Below, piece by piece: positions 32,803 through 39,091 of a stretch of 39,091 nucleotides of DNA (its first letter is position 1; every line of letters begins with the position of its first letter). This DNA is from Bacteroidales bacterium (GTDB lineage: Bacteria; Bacteroidota; Bacteroidia; Bacteroidales; UBA932): NCBI GenBank assembly GCA_017561665.1, contig JAFZBQ010000028.1, forward strand, positions 1 through 39,091, in the 5' to 3' direction. The notes beneath the pieces were generated by a model. It saw only the letters and a program-made list of their open reading frames with translations. It did not search any database and was not told the origin of the DNA. The position numbers and the translations under genes were made by a program.

Positions 32803-33687
32803 CTATACCCTGCCATTACATTTGATAATCTCCGGCCATTGAAGTTTTTTGCGGTTCTTCGTAAATCTCAGTACCGATGAAAGGTGATAATAGTAGATGT
32901 CAGACAGAAAGACTGGATTGTTCAGCAGCTCTATATCCTGTGCTATATGCCTAGCTGCGCAGTAGCCACGTATCTCCTGATAGTTCAGCCTCACCTCAAA
33001 ACGATACAGATACCGCGGCCGGCCATAATAATCCAAAATGTAATTCTTGCCACTGGTGGTTTCAATCTCTGCCCGCTTATCGTAACTCTGCACAGTCGTT
33101 CCTTTGAATTTGTTTTTTATGGCTTTGACTTGCCGTATGGTAACGGTTGGACACTGAAGCCGGTCGAGGGAGGTGCCGTAATCGAAAGAAAATCCTGGGA
33201 TTGCTTGTTTTCGACCTAGTACATTCTGTACGCACTTACCGTTGAAAATGGTATTCACCGTCTTGTCCCGCAGCATCCTCTTGATTATTGCACTGATGCT
33301 CTTTCCGTAATCGATGGCGATGTCTATCGCTGTAAAATTATTGAAGGTGAGCCCAACCAAATCTGGGAAGGATAGTACTTCTTGGAACAAGTCTGCCTCA
33401 TACAAGACGTGGTTCTCTATCTCAATGTGGCAGTAGTTGTTCGCTTTGGCGCCGTAACGCCCAAATTTGAGGACGCCTACCTCTTCCAGACCTCGCGTCC
33501 CCGCAAGAAACATCGAGAAAAAAAACTCAAAGCGATCGCCAATCCGCCGGATCAAAACGAATGGATTATATACCAGACGCTGGCCTACCTCAACATGTGA
33601 GAGTTCGTCTAGCAAAAGAGGGTCTGCAACATAGCAGACCCTCAACCCATCAATTACCGGCTTTCCGAGGCGTTCATTCTTGGACAT
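32803..33687 (-). CDS. Rep_trans-like rolling-circle initiator or MobT-type relaxase (tentative)
   Basis: The 294-residue product shows no HUH motif. It carries AIDIAIDYGKS (about 120-130), a DxAxD pattern as in the metal site of Rep_trans and phage gene II/RstA proteins, and later LYRFEVRLNYQEIRGYC, which resembles their RxExRL strand. SYDKRAEIE lies just before it. A replication starter for circular DNA, or a MobT-type relaxase that begins transfer, would both fit; the assignment rests on two motifs. It is transcribed after the NUMOD3-like gene (16-nt gap) and faces the serine recombinase. Confidence 0.5.
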   Translation of the reverse strand: MSKNERLGKPVIDGLRVCYVADPLLLDELSHVEVGQRLVYNPFVLIRRIGDRFEFFFSMFLAGTRGLEEVGVLKFGRYGAKANNYCHIEIENHVLYEADLFQEVLSFPDLVGLTFNNFTAIDIAIDYGKSISAIIKRMLRDKTVNTIFNGKCVQNVLGRKQAIPGFSFDYGTSLDRLQCPTVTIRQVKAIKNKFKGTTVQSYDKRAEIETTSGKNYILDYYGRPRYLYRFEVRLNYQEIRGYCAARHIAQDIELLNNPVFLSDIYYYHLSSVLRFTKNRKKLQWPEIIKCNGRV

Positions 33688-33703
33688 TTTACCCGTTCAT
33701 TTC

Positions 33704-33931
33704 CTAATCATCATTGGATATACCCAAGTAATCGTTCATCGTCGTGTGCCCACTCTCGGCGTCTGGTCGATGTTCTACTGTTTCCCAGTAATCTTTCATT
33801 GACTGGCTGATGTGCTGTTTGTGCAAATCAGATTTGTGTCTGCCGGCGCATGATTGAGAAATTTTCTGCTTGTGCTCGTCAGAGAGCTCGCGCCATTTTC
33901 GTTTGTATTTGTTCATCTTATCACCAGGCAT
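33704..33931 (-). CDS. Small NUMOD3-like DNA-binding protein
   Basis: The preferred product has 75 residues (MPGDKMNKYKRKWRELS...). The repeat pattern LSDEHKQKISQSCAG and LHKQHISQSMKDYW, two units ending in K/R-x-ISQS, resembles NUMOD3, a modular DNA-binding helix found in GIY-YIG and HNH homing nucleases, here without a nuclease domain. The open frame runs on to 34039, but the extra residues look non-native. A Met at 33916 is another possible start. It precedes the Rep-like gene by 16 nt. Confidence 0.5.
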   Translation of the reverse strand: MPGDKMNKYKRKWRELSDEHKQKISQSCAGRHKSDLHKQHISQSMKDYWETVEHRPDAESGHTTMNDYLGISNDD

Positions 33932-34161
33932 TTTCGCGCCTTCAGCAATAAATACAGGAAGTGTGGCAAAAAAGACAAGCGTAGTAGGATTATATTTCGC
34001 TGGTGCCGGCTTCCATTTCGCATGCACGGCAGTCCCCACGCCTGTTATACTTACCTATTCCTTATTGAAAAAAAGCGACTGACATTGGTGATTATCAGCA
34101 AGTTGAGAGGGAAGGAAGGGGGTGAATTTCGATTACAAATATTGCCAAAACGAGGTGGAAA

Positions 34162-34282
34162 AATGCGACTAAAATATATTAAAATATTGTATATCAATAT
34201 AGGTTCAAGTTCGCTCTCAAAAAAGGTAAAAGTATCTCGAACCCGCAGGAACTGCATTATGTGCATGTCCTATCGTGCGACT
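34162..34282 (+). repeat. Right arm-type integrase sites (TGCGACT repeats)
   Basis: TGCGACT occurs at 34164-34170 (within AATGCGACTAAAAT, 34162-34175) and at 34276-34282, in the same orientation as the three copies by attL. A degenerate copy, AGCGACT, stands near 34075. Confidence 0.6.
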
Positions 34283-34309
34283 GACGAATATAAGTTCTTG
34301 GTAATCAAT

Positions 34310-34335
34310 GGGGGTTGAGGTTCCCCCCTCACCGC
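34310..34335 (+). other. attR (imperfect duplicate of the tRNA-Ser 3' end)
   Basis: GGGGGTT, then a diverged 6-nt middle, then CCCCCCTCACCGC (34323-34335), matching 26386-26411 at 21 of 26 positions. It is not a functional tRNA copy, since the sequence upstream is unrelated. Confidence 0.8.
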
Positions 34336-34338
34336 GTT

Positions 34339-34377
34339 AAAAGACCTTATGCGCTTTCAAGCACATAAGGTCTTTTT
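34339..34377. terminator. Terminator beyond attR, probably the original tRNA-Ser terminator
   Basis: AAAGACCTTATG (34340-34351) pairs with CATAAGGTCTTT (34364-34375) across a 12-nt loop, with A and T runs outside. It also stands at the 3' end of the minus-strand lipoprotein gene and can serve both directions. Confidence 0.8.
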
Positions 34378-34398
34378 CCATTAAAGAAGTTGTGCCCT

Positions 34399-34995
34399 CT
34401 ACCAAAGGCGGAAGTCAAGTTTGTCGGTTGTGCCGTCTTCGAATACAAGCTCGATGCCGATCGGGCCAAAGCGATGGTTGCATGCATATTTGATGCGTGA
34501 GATGCCATCTTCGTTGAGCTTACCTTCAATCTCAATGACCTTGATTTTGCCAATGAACCATTCGTAATCGTTGTCGGTGGACACATGGGTCACCTTGCGA
34601 CCGTCGGCGAATTTGTCGCCTTCCTTGGCATCGTAGCGGACCACAACGCCATCCAGAAAGCCGGTCTGATTCTCGATGCCCTGGTCGGTAAATTTAAACT
34701 TCACGTCGTGAACGCGTACAGAATTGCCATCGACTTCGAAATACTTGGGATGGTTCTTAAAGACTTTAAGATAGCGCTCGTCTGTCACGGTCATGGTGCC
34801 GGCAAACTCCGACACGCCATTGGCGCAGTCCACAATACTGATGTCGACATCGGAGAAGCCCTCGTTGCCAAGGCGCACTTCGGTGCCCGCTTCGCCAATG
34901 GTGGCGGGTTCACCGCCAATGTGAGTTTCCTTCACGCAGCAGACAACCCCCACAAATGCCAGGATAACTAAAATGGGAAAAATTACTTTTTTCAT
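34399..34995 (-). CDS. Lipoprotein of unknown function
   Basis: I do not recognise the family. The 198-residue product has a lipoprotein-type signal (MKKVIFPILVILAFVGVVCC, anchor at C19 or C20). The mature domain is rich in beta-type stretches such as EFAGTMTVTDERYLKVFKN, VRVHDVKFKFTD, YEWFIGKIKVIEIEGKL and IGIELVFEDGTTDKLDFRLW. It stands between attR and the BACON gene. A -7 match (TATCTTTG, minus strand, 35039-35046) precedes it, without a clear -33 box. Confidence 0.7.
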   Translation of the reverse strand: MKKVIFPILVILAFVGVVCCVKETHIGGEPATIGEAGTEVRLGNEGFSDVDISIVDCANGVSEFAGTMTVTDERYLKVFKNHPKYFEVDGNSVRVHDVKFKFTDQGIENQTGFLDGVVVRYDAKEGDKFADGRKVTHVSTDNDYEWFIGKIKVIEIEGKLNEDGISRIKYACNHRFGPIGIELVFEDGTTDKLDFRLW

Positions 34996-35057
34996 ATATA
35001 TACTTTTTTACAGTTGTCGAAAATATTCAACTCTCTTACAAAGATACAGACAAACTC

Positions 35058-38000
35058 TCATCGAGGCAGCTCACTGCTCAAGTGGTAGCCGCAGCCGGGC
35101 TCTCTAGAATAATAAAAGCCGTAGTCCAACCGTTTATGCCAATAAGAGTACCACGTATCTCCTTCGCTGTTCTGACGGGAAGTGGCATAATGCCAGCCAG
35201 ATCCAAAATACCAAGTGATTTGGGCCCCTTCATAATAGCTCGTGCTCCAACTGTATTCGTACATCTGGTCATAGCGGGGCGTGAATCCCGATGCACGCAT
35301 CTGGTCGAACACGGCCGGAACCGTACACTTCAAGCTGGGGTTGTTTTCAATTGACAGGTTAGCCATCGAAGGGGTGCCGGAGATGCTGAAAGAGGACAAT
35401 TGCGTTTTCCCGGCATAAAGGTTCCGGAGCTTGGGGCATTCTGTCACAGAAAGCGTTTTCAAGTTGCTGTTACTAACATACAAGTCTTCTAGGTGTGTGG
35501 CTCCTGTAACAGTCAGCGCTTCACACGTGTGGGTTTGAAAACTGCGGATTCCGCTGCCCACAGTAAGACTTTTTGTATCCGGGCACTCTATAGACAAAGC
35601 CACGCCGTAACCGGAAGATTGGGCGATGTTTGCAATTAAGGCGCTGGTTACATCTATCGCGCCATTCAAAGATACGCGCTCCAACTTGGGGCAATTCTTT
35701 GCGGAAAGGGACGTTATCCTGGAGTCATCCGGGGCTTCAATACTAATGGTTTCCAGGTCCGGACAATTGTCCGCAATTATTTCCGAAGCCTCGGTGTATG
35801 TGGCATCATATCCTCTAGGACCCCATCTTCCCAATCCAAGGTGGGTTATACTTGTACCGCTGATATCAAGCTTATTGGTAACGAGAGGGAAAGAATACAT
35901 AGACTTCGAATGGCACTCGAAAATCTCTGCAACCACAAAACCTCCGCTTTGGTTGGGACCCCGCCAGGTCTTGTTCCTGATTGCGATTCCGTCAAAGGTT
36001 TCGTCTGTTACTTCTATGCTGGAAAAATGTCGGACACTCCCATCGGGTTCCAACTCAATCCTCCAGCGGAAATCTTCGGAACCACTCATTTTATGGTTGA
36101 ACCTGAGATTGTTGCCTAATTCCCACTCATTCGGAAGGTCGATGACGAGCTGGTAATTACCCAACGAGGGCCAATAATCAATATCTATGTTTTTCATCAG
36201 ACTCAATGGCACATCATCGTCCCAGTTGCATCCTTCCCAATTCCCCCTACCCTGTGAACGGACATTGTCAAGAATCGCTCTCACATCCGATTCAATATTT
36301 CCGTAGCTTCTCAGGCCATATACTGGATAAAGTGGGAAAACCTGATCATTATATTTCCACGCAACATACGCTTCATAATACCGCCCAACATCCAGTCCGG
36401 AAACAAGAGCTTCGGTTTCATAGGAAGATATCTCGCCTGCCATTAGTTTTGTCGCATCATCCTCGGAAATGGCAAACGGAAACTGCAAAGTGGATTGCAA
36501 CGGCATAGAATCGTTATAAAGTAAAACAATAAGCGATCCAGATTCTGAACATCCGGAGAATACCGACGGCGCATTCACGTTGAGTTTAACCGCCATTTCG
36601 CTCCCTCGCTGTTCAATCTGTACATTATCTTTGTCAAACGGGGGGAAGAATTTGTAAGACTCCTGCGGGAACGTCACCGCAGGGAGATCATATTTGTCGG
36701 AATAACCAACTGCACGGAAATTCAAGCTGGCCTGCACGACATAAGATGTGGAGTACTCCGCGGCCCGGATTCCCTCGGCAACATAATAATTTGGATAAAA
36801 CCAATTCTGTCCTTCCGGAATCTTGGTCAAGTCTATGCTGGTGCTTACCGCCTCCCGCCTTGCCACGTTCAGTATAATACCGGCGGAAATGGCATCACCG
36901 TAAATACCCAGCGCCGGCCCGATGCCGATGCCATAACTGAACCCGCCCTCTATCTTTGGCCCGCAGGAATACTCTGTTTCTTCAGGCGTGAAGTCGCTTG
37001 TGGTGCTTTCTCCGCTAAGGCCGTTTATTTCATCGTAGTGGAGGTGCGAAGATGAGTGCATAACCGAACTGACGGATGCCACGAGCGATATCTTGCCATC
37101 CACTCCCACATTGGCATAAATATCTACAGACGGCGTCAACAATACCGGCCCGACGGGTATTGCGGCAAAATAAAGCGACAGCAGTTTGAAAGCCTTATCC
37201 AGAGATTCGCCGATTGCAAATTCTATTTCCGCTCCGACTTTGACATCGGCATCCACCTTGAAATTGAATGTAGAAATCTTCCAGTCCCCGACAATCATCT
37301 GGAGCTTCAACGCAAGATCTATAGTCATTTTGGGCGTGAGAGTCAAACCCAGAGGCAAATCCCAGGAAACTTCCGGCAGCACAATGTGGAACTTGGTCAT
37401 ACCCGCCGCTTTTGTGCGCAAGAACTCCATTTCCTGCCCCGACGCGTCCACGATACGTGTGACATACGAATCCAAATCTATCCCCTCCATATTGATATTA
37501 AGGTCTTTGAACGCTTCGTTGACCTGCATTGTTGCATAGTAGAACTTATAGCCTCCGGCATCCTCCTGCATATCGTAGATCTTTGCAAGAAGGCCGTCCG
37601 GAAGGACTTCCGTCGGCGTGTTTATTATCAACTTGGATGGCACGGTGGGAAGCAGCTCTGCCGGTACGTTTTTGTCCACGATAAACATCCCCGGCTCCCA
37701 GAAAGTGATATACGATACCAGTCCCTTCGGAGCAACGACAGCATCTTCGCTTAGTGTGTATGACACCTCAACATCCTCCAAATCGGACGTTTCGCCGGCA
37801 GCCTCCTGCCTGATTGTCACCTCCTGCGTCTTGTCACCGTAAGACACTATTATCTTGCCTGTCCGCTCCGCGGTACCTGTGTTTTCAGAAACGATTACGG
37901 TAAAAGCCGAACCGTCTTGAGACACCGTTATCCAGTCTGTATTTCCTTCAGCGGCAGTCGCAGAAAACGTCTCGGAATTGGTCGTCACGCTGAAGGACTG

Positions 38001-38189
38001 TATGCCGCCATACGAAGAAAAAACCATCTTGTCGGCAGACAAGGTAAGAGTAAGCGTTTTATCCCCACCTTGGTCCGGCTTCTGCTCCTGCTCTTGGTTT
38101 TGCTCCTGTTCCTGCTTCGGATTGACCTTGTGAACACAAGATACCAATACCAGAGCCATTGCTGTTATAAGGGTGATTGTTCGTTTCAT
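35058..38189 (-). CDS. Large BACON-domain lipoprotein with leucine-rich-like repeats
   Basis: This is a surface-type protein of 1043 residues. The lipoprotein signal ends at C18 (LVSC), followed by a QE-rich linker at about 24-42. A BACON domain covers about 45-133 (LTLSADKMVFSSYGGIQSFSV to EVTIRQEA, with WITVSQDGSAFTV inside). BACON is a Bacteroidota domain proposed to bind carbohydrate or mucin. The middle holds unassigned beta-rich domains. About 790-970 resembles leucine-rich repeats (for example CPKLERVSLNGA, LEDLYVSNSNLKTLSVTECPKLRNLYAGKTQLSSFSI). The last 65 residues are rich in W, Y and S. Target and role are unknown. Confidence 0.8.
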   Translation of the reverse strand: MKRTITLITAMALVLVSCVHKVNPKQEQEQNQEQEQKPDQGGDKTLTLTLSADKMVFSSYGGIQSFSVTTNSETFSATAAEGNTDWITVSQDGSAFTVIVSENTGTAERTGKIIVSYGDKTQEVTIRQEAAGETSDLEDVEVSYTLSEDAVVAPKGLVSYITFWEPGMFIVDKNVPAELLPTVPSKLIINTPTEVLPDGLLAKIYDMQEDAGGYKFYYATMQVNEAFKDLNINMEGIDLDSYVTRIVDASGQEMEFLRTKAAGMTKFHIVLPEVSWDLPLGLTLTPKMTIDLALKLQMIVGDWKISTFNFKVDADVKVGAEIEFAIGESLDKAFKLLSLYFAAIPVGPVLLTPSVDIYANVGVDGKISLVASVSSVMHSSSHLHYDEINGLSGESTTSDFTPEETEYSCGPKIEGGFSYGIGIGPALGIYGDAISAGIILNVARREAVSTSIDLTKIPEGQNWFYPNYYVAEGIRAAEYSTSYVVQASLNFRAVGYSDKYDLPAVTFPQESYKFFPPFDKDNVQIEQRGSEMAVKLNVNAPSVFSGCSESGSLIVLLYNDSMPLQSTLQFPFAISEDDATKLMAGEISSYETEALVSGLDVGRYYEAYVAWKYNDQVFPLYPVYGLRSYGNIESDVRAILDNVRSQGRGNWEGCNWDDDVPLSLMKNIDIDYWPSLGNYQLVIDLPNEWELGNNLRFNHKMSGSEDFRWRIELEPDGSVRHFSSIEVTDETFDGIAIRNKTWRGPNQSGGFVVAEIFECHSKSMYSFPLVTNKLDISGTSITHLGLGRWGPRGYDATYTEASEIIADNCPDLETISIEAPDDSRITSLSAKNCPKLERVSLNGAIDVTSALIANIAQSSGYGVALSIECPDTKSLTVGSGIRSFQTHTCEALTVTGATHLEDLYVSNSNLKTLSVTECPKLRNLYAGKTQLSSFSISGTPSMANLSIENNPSLKCTVPAVFDQMRASGFTPRYDQMYEYSWSTSYYEGAQITWYFGSGWHYATSRQNSEGDTWYSYWHKRLDYGFYYSREPGCGYHLSSELPR

Positions 38190-38213
38190 CGGTGGTGGTT
38201 CAAAGATTTGTTG

Positions 38214-38245
38214 TAAAGGTATTATTTATTTGTCTAATAAACAAT
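38214..38245 (-). promoter_or_regulatory. Promoter of the BACON gene
   Basis: On the minus strand, TACCTTTA (38214-38221, one mismatch to TAnnTTTG) lies 20 nt from ATTG (38242-38245). The leader is about 20 nt. It overlaps the divergent promoter of the Kelch gene. Confidence 0.5.
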
Positions 38246-38259
38246 TATCCTTACCTTTG
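38229..38259 (+). promoter_or_regulatory. Promoter of the Big_2/Kelch lipoprotein gene
   Basis: TTTG (38229-38232), 19 nt and TACCTTTG (38252-38259) match the Bacteroidota consensus exactly, 26 nt before the ATG at 38286. Confidence 0.78.
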
Positions 38260-38285
38260 GATAAATCATTTCCATTGAATCCATT

Positions 38286-39091
38286 ATGAAACGACTTCTC
38301 ACTCTGCTGTCACTGTGTGCAGTGCTGCTGACGACTTTTTCCTGCGGCAAACCCCAACCCGAGCCCGAACCAGAAGGTCCGGTGACAGTGACAGGCATAT
38401 CCGTGGAACCCGCTTCCCTGAGCCTCTCTGAAGGCCAGGAGGCCAATCTGTTCGTAACAATTGCCCCCGACAATGCCACCAACAAAGACTTTACCGTATC
38501 GGTAAGCGATGAGACCGTGGCCACCGCCGCCAAGGTGGGAGACAACCGCGTCACCGTCACCGCCGTAAAAGCAGGCACCGCCACAGTCACCGTAAAAAGC
38601 GCCGACGGCGGCAAGACCTCGACCTGCTCTGTGGAGATCGCGGCGGCAGAGATTCCCGTGGAAAGCATCTCGTTTGGTTTTGAGGAAGATGAGATTGATG
38701 CCTCTCAGATTGGACACACCTTCCGGCTGCCCATCAACTTCTCTCCGGCGGATGCCACCAACCTCAACAGCTTTGTCGCAACCAGCAGCAACCCCGATGT
38801 GATTGCGGTCACCGAAGAAGGCTTTCTTGTAGTGGGGCCCGGCACCGCGGTCATCACCCTTTCCAATGCCGACGGCAGCGTGAGCACCTCCTGCACCTTC
38901 ACCGTACTTGCTCCAGTCATACAATGGGTGAAGATGGAATATGAGAAACTCCCTGATATGTCCATTCCCCGCGCCGATATGGCGATTTTCTACTGTGGAA
39001 ACGAACTGGTGGTGGCAGGCGGTCATACAACCAATTTTCACCCCACAAACCGCGCTGAATACTTTAATGTCGGCGGTTGGACAGAAATGAC
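38286..39091 (+). CDS. Big_2/Kelch lipoprotein (partial, runs off the window)
   Basis: The reading frame is open from the ATG at 38286 to the window end, 268 codons plus 2 nt. The lipoprotein signal is MKRLLTLLSLCAVLLTTFSC with the anchor at C20. A proline/glutamate linker is followed by two bacterial immunoglobulin-like Big_2 domains: VTGISVEPASLSLSEGQ to STCSVEIA, then VESISFGFEEDEIDAS to STSCTFTVL. After them MSIPRADMAIFYCGNELVVAGGH and NRAEYFNVGGW look like the first Kelch repeats, so a beta-propeller should follow. Such proteins are displayed on the Bacteroidota surface; the ligand is unknown. Confidence 0.85.
   Translation, partial: MKRLLTLLSLCAVLLTTFSCGKPQPEPEPEGPVTVTGISVEPASLSLSEGQEANLFVTIAPDNATNKDFTVSVSDETVATAAKVGDNRVTVTAVKAGTATVTVKSADGGKTSTCSVEIAAAEIPVESISFGFEEDEIDASQIGHTFRLPINFSPADATNLNSFVATSSNPDVIAVTEEGFLVVGPGTAVITLSNADGSVSTSCTFTVLAPVIQWVKMEYEKLPDMSIPRADMAIFYCGNELVVAGGHTTNFHPTNRAEYFNVGGWTEM

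Larger units (their letters stand above)
26399..34335. mobile_element. Integrated element of about 7.9 kb in tRNA-Ser
   Basis: The element is bounded by an exact 13-nt direct repeat from the tRNA-Ser 3' end (26399-26411 and 34323-34335). It begins with a tyrosine integrase reading away from the tRNA. It contains a nuclease/methylase with a small partner gene, a DUF2693-like gene, a serine recombinase, a rolling-circle initiator-like gene and a NUMOD3-like gene. TGCGACT repeats occur near both ends. The interior is visibly richer in A+T than the flanking host genes. No capsid, secretion or classical relaxase gene is seen, so it may be a mobilisable element, a satellite or a reduced remnant. 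Confidence 0.85.
33932..34398. other. Gene-poor right end of the element and att region
   Basis: No credible gene is seen; open frames here are short and lack protein-like composition. The AT-rich stretch holds TGCGACT arm-type sites, attR at 34310-34335, and the old tRNA terminator at 34339-34377. Confidence 0.7.

Noticed and set aside
33854-34318. A 154-codon plus-strand open frame across the right end of the element
   Set aside because: The composition is not protein-like, it crosses the NUMOD3-like gene and the att region, and it shows no domain.
34310-34335. A second tRNA gene at the right end of the element
   Set aside because: Only the T-arm and acceptor end are present; no D arm or anticodon arm precedes it, so it is an att site.
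26399-34335. A complete prophage
   Set aside because: No capsid, portal, terminase, tail, lysis or filamentous-phage assembly gene is seen in the 7.9 kb.

Overview
The window looks like a Bacteroidales (Bacteroidota) chromosome. The evidence is the b558-type SdhC, GldH beside RicT and holB, BACON and Kelch lipoproteins, the Bacteroidales form of tyrosine recombinase, and repeated matches to the Bacteroidota sigma-factor promoter (TTTG, about 19-20 nt, TAnnTTTG). The host genes are GC-rich; genus or species cannot be named from the sequence alone.

Layout. 47-5.5 kb: sdhC, then hemW with a coiled-coil membrane protein, a divergent pair of small genes (two-helix membrane protein and DUF2007), and a DUF3109 gene. 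3.7-10.8 kb, minus strand: a tightly packed run holB-ricT-gldH-trmB-DUF3109, preceded by a TPR-protein/U32-peptidase pair with its own promoter. The U32 gene carries an in-frame insert built of palindromes and 24-nt repeats. 10.9-18.6 kb, minus strand: a seven-gene run with a tripartite RND efflux pump (TolC-like, membrane fusion protein, RND pump), then a PII-like protein, thioredoxin, an outer-membrane barrel protein and a polyprenyl diphosphate synthase. 18.7-23.5 kb: a GH2 lipoprotein, then rplM-rpsI-rpsB-tsf. 23.5-26.05 kb, plus strand: dus-lpxK-DUF456. 26.08-26.41 kb: tRNA-Pro(UGG) and tRNA-Ser(GCU), transcribed divergently.

The most interesting region is 26.4-34.3 kb, an integrated mobile element about 7.9 kb long. 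It sits at the 3' end of tRNA-Ser. The tRNA end (26386-26411) is imperfectly repeated at 34310-34335, with an exact 13-bp core. A TGCGACT motif recurs inside both ends in one orientation, as integrase arm sites would. The element encodes a tyrosine integrase with an unusually long C-terminal tail, a one-polypeptide nuclease/methylase with a type ISP-like C-terminus but no helicase, a small protein cotranscribed with it, a DUF2693-like protein, a serine recombinase, a NUMOD3-like small protein and a protein resembling rolling-circle initiators or MobT relaxases. No capsid, secretion or classical relaxase gene is visible, so a mobilisable element or satellite carrying a defence cargo is the simplest reading.

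After the element (34.4-39.09 kb) lie cell-surface lipoproteins: a small one of unknown function, a 1043-residue BACON protein with leucine-rich-like repeats, and, divergent from it, a Big_2/Kelch lipoprotein that runs off the window.
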